Shown piece after piece: positions 6,809 to 11,655 of a DNA stretch of 11,655 nt. How positions within the stretch are numbered: position 1 is the first letter of the stretch; every line of letters begins with the position of its first letter. Made by a program: the position numbers and the translations under genes. A model generated the notes under the pieces. The model was not told where the DNA came from and ran no database searches. It was given only the letters and a program-made list of their open reading frames with translations. This DNA is from Acidobacteriota bacterium (GTDB lineage Bacteria; Acidobacteriota; Terriglobia; UBA7540), in assembly GCA_021784615.1 (NCBI GenBank), contig JAJYHU010000166.1:1-11655 (forward strand), written 5' to 3'.

Positions 6809-7561
6809 ATGCCGACTACCCACCATCCGCTGAGCACGGAAAAACTAATCGAGCGGCAAATCAGGTTCTGGGAATGGCAACGCCAGAAAGGGAAGGAAAA
6901 AGCGCGGCCTGGCCGAGGAAAGTCGGGCTCCGTCATGTTCGGCCCTTATTTGGTAATCTCAAGAGAAAAGGCAGCCGGGGGGCGCACAGTGGCCGCACTG
7001 GCCGCAGAACGGCTGAATTGGCAGGTCTTTGACCGTGAGATCGTGGACGAAATTGCGCGGCGCGCCAAAATGCGGCAGCAATTGATCGAAAGTCTGGACG
7101 AGCGTGGGCGGGGCGGCTTGGAAGAATTTATCAGGGATTTTCTGGGAAGTGAGCCGATCGCTCCGGGAGACTATCTTTACCATCTGAAGCAAGTTCTACT
7201 GACGCTGGGGCATCAAGGGGACGTCGCAATTGTGGGCCGGGGGGCGGAATATGTTCTGCCGAGTCAGTTCGGAGTCCGCATTCGGATGGTGGCTCCGCTT
7301 GATGTGAGGATCGAGCGAGTCCGCAAGGCGCAGGGGCTTAGTCTTGAGGCAGCGCGCTCTCAAGTCGCGCAGGTTGATAGAGAGCGAGAGAAGTTTATCC
7401 GCAGCCACTTCCATCAAGCTCTGCGAAATCCGCTCGACTACGATGTCGTCATTAACACGGGTCAGATGAGCGCCGAGGGCGCCGCTGAAATTGTGCTGGC
7501 AACCCTGCAAAACAAATTAGGCGTATCAGCGGGTAACGTTACAACTGCCGTAGAAAAGTGA
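6809..7561 (+). CDS. Cytidylate-kinase-like family protein
   Basis: This 250-aa protein resembles the cytidylate-kinase-like (Cytidylate_kin2) group of P-loop nucleotide kinases. I chose the ATG at 6809 because AGAGGTG lies a few bases upstream; in-frame TTG 6728 and ATG 6749 have poor sites. A basic, helical N-terminal extension (EKLIERQIRFWEWQRQKGKE) precedes the core, which opens at VISREKAAGGRTVAALAAERL (49-69) where the family normally has a GSGGR-type P-loop. FDREIVDEIARRA (74-86), GDVAIVGRGAEYVL (137-150), VRIRMVAPLDVRIERV (156-171), DREREKFIRSHF (190-201) and YDVVINTG (211-218) follow, as expected for NMP-binding, lid and core parts. The altered P-loop makes the true substrate and even kinase activity uncertain. 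It is cytoplasmic, stands alone between the tRNA and the glycosidase-like genes, and has no obvious functional link to them. Confidence 0.8.
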   Translation: MPTTHHPLSTEKLIERQIRFWEWQRQKGKEKARPGRGKSGSVMFGPYLVISREKAAGGRTVAALAAERLNWQVFDREIVDEIARRAKMRQQLIESLDERGRGGLEEFIRDFLGSEPIAPGDYLYHLKQVLLTLGHQGDVAIVGRGAEYVLPSQFGVRIRMVAPLDVRIERVRKAQGLSLEAARSQVAQVDREREKFIRSHFHQALRNPLDYDVVINTGQMSAEGAAEIVLATLQNKLGVSAGNVTTAVEK

Positions 7562-7727
7562 AGGTCTTTAACTGAAAGAAGCGGCATGTCCAGCCTGCAC
7601 CGCAGTTGTTCCCTTTTACAGGCCAAAGAAGGCAGGTTGCTCCGATTCAGGAAGGGAATTGTTAAGAAGTTCCTGGACTGAGCCCGTGGAGCCGTGGGGC
7701 AAAACTCACTTCAGCGAGTGCGAATCC

Positions 7728-7757
7728 TTGACACCTTTTCAAACTCCATAGTATCAA
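7728..7757 (+). promoter_or_regulatory. Sigma70-like promoter upstream of first GH67-like gene
   Basis: A perfect TTGACA at 7728-7733 is followed after 18 bases by TATCAA at 7752-7757 (four of six consensus bases). Transcription would start near 7764, about 78 bases before the ATG at 7842. The rest of the gap after the kinase-like gene (7562-7727) shows no gene. Confidence 0.5.
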
Positions 7758-7841
7758 CTTGTAGGAACTTTCAATCTGCAAAAAGGATTTCCGCTGCAGG
7801 GCGGGTATTCAGCCTTTTACCTTGGAGTGGAAGAGGCGGTC

Positions 7842-10031
7842 ATGAGAAGACATTCACGTATTACAAGGCGGGAATTTATCGAAGCCTCCGCGCTTGCCGG
7901 CGTGAGCCTGGCAATGAAATCCGGTGATGCTTCCGAGTTGACGTCCGGGGGCGGAGATTCCATCTCCGTAGTGGCTGAAGGGAATCCGACTCCTAAAGTG
8001 GCCCATGGAATGGACCTTTTATCCCGCACTCTTCAGGAAGCGGGGATTTCCTGCCGGATGTCAAGCGCAGCTTCGACGCCTTCAGGAAGCCGCGTGATCA
8101 GGGTTCAAGTTAACCCCGCCAATCTTCCTCCAAACGCCCGGCGCGGGGAGGGGTTTTCAATCAAGCCTTCTGGCAACGGAATCCATGTTAGCGGTTTTGA
8201 TGAGGCGGGCGCCTTCTATGCCTGCGCCGAATTGGCCGCGCGCATTCGGAAGACGCGCGAACTGCCAATGAACGTCGATGTCGATGACTCTCCCAGAATG
8301 AATATGCGCGGGATTCCACTTTTCCTGATGACGGCCGGAACCTACATGTACCCCATTGTGAAAAGTCAGTTTCCGTGGTTTTACGACAAGCCCCTTTGGA
8401 TTAAAACGCTGGACTTTCTTGCAGAAAACCGGCTGAACTTCATATCGTTCTGGAACGCACATCCCTTTCCGTTTTTTGTGAACCTCGATCGATATCCTCA
8501 GGCAAGAATGATCAGTGATGAGGAACTCGAAAGGAATGAGAAACTGCTGGGGTGGCTAAGCTCCGAGGCGGACAAACGAAATGTATGGTTGATGTTCCAG
8601 TTCTATAACGTTTATGTTCCTGAAGACTTTGCGAAAGCGCGCGGGGCGGAAGAGGGCGACCAGGACATCGAATTTTCTCATGGTTATGCGGTCTTGCGTA
8701 AGCCGACTCCCTGGGCTGCCGAGTATACCCGTTACGCCGTCAAAGAATTTGTTCAGAAGTATCCCAGCTTGGGCTTGTATGTTTGTTTGGGAGAAGCGCT
8801 GCATCAGGATCAGAGCGAGTGGATGGATGACGTGATCCTGGCAGGCGTCAAAGAGTCAGGCAAGCACCCTCCGGTAATTCTGCGTAATTGGGCCCTTCAT
8901 GATGACTTGCAGATTTTGAAGAATGCTGTCTCAAGCTACGACAACCTTCACACGGAAATGAAGCAGAATGAAGAAATGTACGCAGTGCCTGAGCCTGACC
9001 CCGCCAACATCAGGTGGATTCAGCACAGCCCAAGCCATATCATTAATGTCCATTTGATGGGCAACTTGAAACCGTTCCGATGGGCCCCGCCATCTTTTAT
9101 TCAGGAGACCGCCAAAGATCAGCAGGAGATGGGCGCCAAAGGAGTTCAAGTCTATCCGCTTTGGGTTTGGTACTGGCCCTATAGCGCGGACAGAAATCGC
9201 TTGCTCCAGATCGATCGTGACTGGCTCTGGTACGCCGCCTGGGGGCGGTACGCCTGGAATGCAAAGCGTCCCCATGAGCAGGAGAGGCAGTATTGGGCGG
9301 AGAAGATTGCCGAGAAATACGGGGAGGGCTCGGCTCTAGATATTCTGGGCGCGTACGAAGCCGCCGGGCGAGTTATGCCGATCGTTCCCAGGATGTTTTG
9401 GTTTAAGGGGTGGAACCATTGGTTCGCGTCGAACGGACTGATGTTGGATCAGACCCTTACGGGTACTCCCATCCCTTACACGAACATTGAAAAAACTGTG
9501 AGTGTCGAAAAATACGCTAAGAATCTCGCCAATAGGAAAATGGTTGGGAATGGCTTGTTGACTCCGGCCGTTCTGACCGAACGGATGGTGAGCCACGGCG
9601 CGCAGGGAGTGGATCTGATCCGGAAAGCGGCGCCCGCAGTCGAAAAAAACAAGGAGGAATTTGACCGCTTGCAGGTTGACGTTGAAGCCACCTCGCTAAT
9701 TGCCCAAATTTACCAGGCTAAGGTTGATGCGGCGGTGCATTTTGTCGCCTACCAACTCCGCCCGACCCCGGAAAATGAAGCAAAGGTCATAAGCGCGCTA
9801 GAGAAATCAGTCGATCATTACCGGTTGCTCGTGGCAAAAACGAATGACGCGTATCCTGCGGCGAATGACATAAGAAACGATATTCCTTTCCCTTTCAACC
9901 CGCCTTCTACATCTCCTGCTGCGAATAGCATCCCCCGCCTTCCTCATTGGCGGGACTTCCTCCCGGTTTTCGAAGCCGAATTGGAGGTGTATCGGCACCT
10001 TCTAGGTAACAACTCAGGTTCCGTTAAGTGA
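7842..10031 (+). CDS. Tat-exported GH67/GH20-like glycosidase, family unassigned
   Basis: This 729-aa protein begins with a twin-arginine signal, TRREFIEAS with R9-R10. The ATG at 7842 is preferred over GTG 7827 because AAGAGG (7831-7836) sits five bases upstream. Residues 40-140 form an alpha/beta domain (ISVVAEGNPTPKVA, then GIHVSGFDEAGAFYACAELA) of the type placed before GH20 and GH67 barrels. DDSPRMNMRGIPLFL (148-162) opens a probable TIM barrel. Candidate active-site residues are E318 in YVCLGEAL, R348/W350 in LRNW, and E372, K374, N376, E378 in TEMKQNEE. YPLWVWYWPYSADR and DWLWYAAWGRYAWN (460-473) follow, then a helical C-terminus. The same residues recur in the next gene. An exported hydrolase of uronic-acid or hexosamine-type linkages is likely, but the substrate and family are not established. 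Non-enzymatic binding is also possible. Confidence 0.7.
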   Translation: MRRHSRITRREFIEASALAGVSLAMKSGDASELTSGGGDSISVVAEGNPTPKVAHGMDLLSRTLQEAGISCRMSSAASTPSGSRVIRVQVNPANLPPNARRGEGFSIKPSGNGIHVSGFDEAGAFYACAELAARIRKTRELPMNVDVDDSPRMNMRGIPLFLMTAGTYMYPIVKSQFPWFYDKPLWIKTLDFLAENRLNFISFWNAHPFPFFVNLDRYPQARMISDEELERNEKLLGWLSSEADKRNVWLMFQFYNVYVPEDFAKARGAEEGDQDIEFSHGYAVLRKPTPWAAEYTRYAVKEFVQKYPSLGLYVCLGEALHQDQSEWMDDVILAGVKESGKHPPVILRNWALHDDLQILKNAVSSYDNLHTEMKQNEEMYAVPEPDPANIRWIQHSPSHIINVHLMGNLKPFRWAPPSFIQETAKDQQEMGAKGVQVYPLWVWYWPYSADRNRLLQIDRDWLWYAAWGRYAWNAKRPHEQERQYWAEKIAEKYGEGSALDILGAYEAAGRVMPIVPRMFWFKGWNHWFASNGLMLDQTLTGTPIPYTNIEKTVSVEKYAKNLANRKMVGNGLLTPAVLTERMVSHGAQGVDLIRKAAPAVEKNKEEFDRLQVDVEATSLIAQIYQAKVDAAVHFVAYQLRPTPENEAKVISALEKSVDHYRLLVAKTNDAYPAANDIRNDIPFPFNPPSTSPAANSIPRLPHWRDFLPVFEAELEVYRHLLGNNSGSVK

Positions 10032-10325
10032 TGTGTTTATCGATGGTCTTTGAACGCTGCTGAATCAATTTCGATATGATATTTCAGGTTGTGGATTGCT
10101 GCACAAGAAATTTGTGAGCTGAGGGATAGCCCCTTTATTTGCCTGGGCATCTCGCCGAGGTTAGAATGCTAGGTCACCGCGGGCCGTCAGTAGTCTAATG
10201 CGGTTTGGCCAAATGGAAGTTTGGCGCATTTCTCGCAGGCTTGTAGAGGTTTGGCCGCAACGGCTTTTTAGGGGGGAACGTGTATGTAGAGCAAAAGCTG
10301 GCGAGCAACCGGGATTGGAGGATCG
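10032..10325 (+). promoter_or_regulatory. Intergenic region with GTTTGGC repeats
   Basis: These 294 bases hold no gene. A weak promoter-like pair, TTGAAC at 10050-10055 and TATGAT at 10075-10080, has a long 19-base spacer. Three direct GTTTGGC copies lie at 10203-10209, 10219-10225 and 10249-10255; the first is part of the palindrome TTTGGCCAAA (10204-10213). They could be a regulator's binding sites for the downstream gene. GGAGG at 10317-10321 is the ribosome binding site of that gene. Confidence 0.35.
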
Positions 10326-11655
10326 ATGAAAGAACGGACGCGGAAAATTGGCATCTGCTTTGTTGCGATGGGAATCGCTCTGATTCTGCCGGCAGTCTTG
10401 CGGGCGGCTGTATCGGCCGGCGGGGCTATTGACATTGTGGTGGAAGGGAACGCCTCGCCACAATTAGCTTTTGGCGCCCAAGAGGTCCGAAGCTCCCTAG
10501 CGAAGAAGAACCTGGAAGCGCGAATTTCATCGCATCCTTCAAAATCGACCATTACAATTTATTTGGAAACGCAGGCTGATTCTGTGCCAGCGGATGTTCG
10601 ATCTCGGCCCGCCCCTTCCTCAGCGGAATCCTATGCCCTTTCGATCGTCTCAAGCAACGTGATTGTGGTCAAAGGAAGTGACGAAACGGGTGCAATGTAT
10701 GGGGCTCTGGATCTCGCCGAACAAATTGCCTGGGCGAAGGGCAATGACTTTGTTGGGCAAATCCGGACCCACAGCAAGTCCCCATACCTTAATATCCGCG
10801 GCATCAATTACTTCCTGACCACCCAGGATATTGATCTGCCTGGCGGAGCCTTCTGGTCGGATGCGTATTGGACGGAATTCTTCGACATGATGGCTCGCGA
10901 TCGATACAACTTCCTTGATATTCATGGCCCGTGCGAGGCTGTGACGGTGGGATTCCCGGATGGCTTTTGCTACTTTGTCCACTTGCCGGATTTCCCGAAG
11001 GTGGGAGTGGGAATTGAACAAGCAGCGAAAAACATGGCGCGCTTCCGTGAGATTGTCCATATGGCCGCAGAGCGTGGGGTGAAGGTTGGCTATATGAACT
11101 ATTCGTCCGAACCCTTTTATGGCGCATGGCATACCCGGCGCTTTGGTGTAGACCAGCGCTGGACTCGAAGCACTCAGAAGTATCTGACTGACCCCGGCGA
11201 GGTTCAAAAGTACACACGGGAAGCGGCGGGCGTTTTTCTCAAGCAGGTTCCGGGACTTTGGATGTTTGGCTTTCGGATCGGGGAGTCGGGGCAGCCCGAA
11301 GATTTTTACAAGAAAACGTATCTCGATGCCCTCAAGAACGCCCCGGCAAAGCTGAAAATTTACTTGAGAACGTGGATAGCCGACCCCGAAAAGGTCCGTG
11401 AGATTGGCTCCTTAGCGAAACAACATCTCTACATCGAGCCTAAATACAACGGCGAACATCTGGGGCTGCCTTACCAAGCGGTTCTGGGCGGCCGCCAATA
11501 TCCTCCGAGTGGCTCGTATGAAAACTACAATGATTACCCAAGAGACTATTCAATTATCTGGCAGATTCGTGCTCATGGCACAACCCGGGTCTTCTATTGG
11601 ATGTCACCTGAGTTTGCCCGGCGGACGGTCCGCAGCTGCAAGTTTGCCGGGGGCG
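10326..11655 (+). CDS. Sec-exported GH67/GH20-like glycosidase, 3' truncated by window
   Basis: The frame is open from ATG 10326 to the end of the window (443 codons), so the C-terminal part is missing because of the window edge, not a mutation. GGAGG at 10317-10321 supports the start. A Sec signal peptide covers about residues 1-27 (KIGICFVAMGIALILPAVL). An N-terminal alpha/beta domain (IDIVVEGNASPQLAFG, then NVIVVKGSDETGAMYGALDLAEQ) leads to KSPYLNIRGINYFL (151-164) and a probable barrel. FRIGESGQPEDFY (316-328) recalls the acid-bearing segment of GH67 alpha-glucuronidases and makes E320 the likely acid. LRTW (347-350) and IEPKYNGEHLG (370-380) match the equivalent positions of the preceding paralogue. 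The exported location and family plan suggest a polysaccharide side-chain hydrolase, possibly on glucuronosyl groups, but assignment to a named family is inference. Confidence 0.7.
   Translation, partial: MKERTRKIGICFVAMGIALILPAVLRAAVSAGGAIDIVVEGNASPQLAFGAQEVRSSLAKKNLEARISSHPSKSTITIYLETQADSVPADVRSRPAPSSAESYALSIVSSNVIVVKGSDETGAMYGALDLAEQIAWAKGNDFVGQIRTHSKSPYLNIRGINYFLTTQDIDLPGGAFWSDAYWTEFFDMMARDRYNFLDIHGPCEAVTVGFPDGFCYFVHLPDFPKVGVGIEQAAKNMARFREIVHMAAERGVKVGYMNYSSEPFYGAWHTRRFGVDQRWTRSTQKYLTDPGEVQKYTREAAGVFLKQVPGLWMFGFRIGESGQPEDFYKKTYLDALKNAPAKLKIYLRTWIADPEKVREIGSLAKQHLYIEPKYNGEHLGLPYQAVLGGRQYPPSGSYENYNDYPRDYSIIWQIRAHGTTRVFYWMSPEFARRTVRSCKFAGG

Noticed and set aside
6345..6810. Integration of a mobile element at the tRNA-Arg 3' end
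   Set aside because: No repeat of the tRNA 3' end and no integrase or transposase gene found in the window.
1..11655. CRISPR array, insertion sequence or toxin-antitoxin pair
   Set aside because: No regularly spaced repeats, terminal inverted repeats, transposase motifs or overlapping small gene pair were seen.

Overview
The window looks like a chromosomal segment of a moderately GC-rich environmental bacterium. The style of the genes (a twin-arginine-exported GH29 glycosidase, a cytidylate-kinase-like protein with an N-terminal extension, several large secreted glycosidase-like proteins, and tlyA next to nadK) suggests an Acidobacteriota-type soil organism. That assignment is inference from gene style and cannot be proved from this sequence alone.

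Layout. (1) Positions 1-1440 hold two genes I do not recognise: a 267-aa plus-strand protein and a 67-aa minus-strand protein that converge on a gene-free stretch. (2) Positions 1435-3127 are a minus-strand housekeeping pair, tlyA (S4 domain plus FtsJ-type rRNA 2'-O-methyltransferase) followed by nadK (NAD kinase). A possible hairpin/T-run attenuator lies between them and hairpins lie after nadK. (3) A divergent intergenic region (3128-3315) leads into two plus-strand glycosidases: a Tat-exported GH29 alpha-L-fucosidase-like protein and a Sec-exported GH27 alpha-galactosidase-like protein. (4) A tRNA-Arg(TCG) gene with its own likely promoter follows. (5) Next is a cytidylate-kinase-like protein with a degenerate P-loop and a possible long structured leader. 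(6) The window ends with two tandem large secreted proteins of one family. The first is complete (729 aa, Tat signal); the second is cut by the window end (443 codons visible, Sec signal). Their overall plan resembles the GH67/GH20-type alpha-glucuronidase/hexosaminidase group, but I cannot place them in a named GH family.

How they may work together. The GH29, GH27 and two GH67-like proteins all carry export signals and would act outside the cytoplasm. They would plausibly trim fucosyl, galactosyl and perhaps uronosyl side chains from plant or microbial polysaccharides. No transporter, SusCD pair or regulator is visible, and the tRNA and kinase interrupt the series, so this is a loose carbohydrate-active region rather than a textbook utilization locus. 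The most interesting feature is the tandem glycosidase-like pair: the two proteins have diverged widely but keep the same set of acidic and basic residues at almost identical positions.
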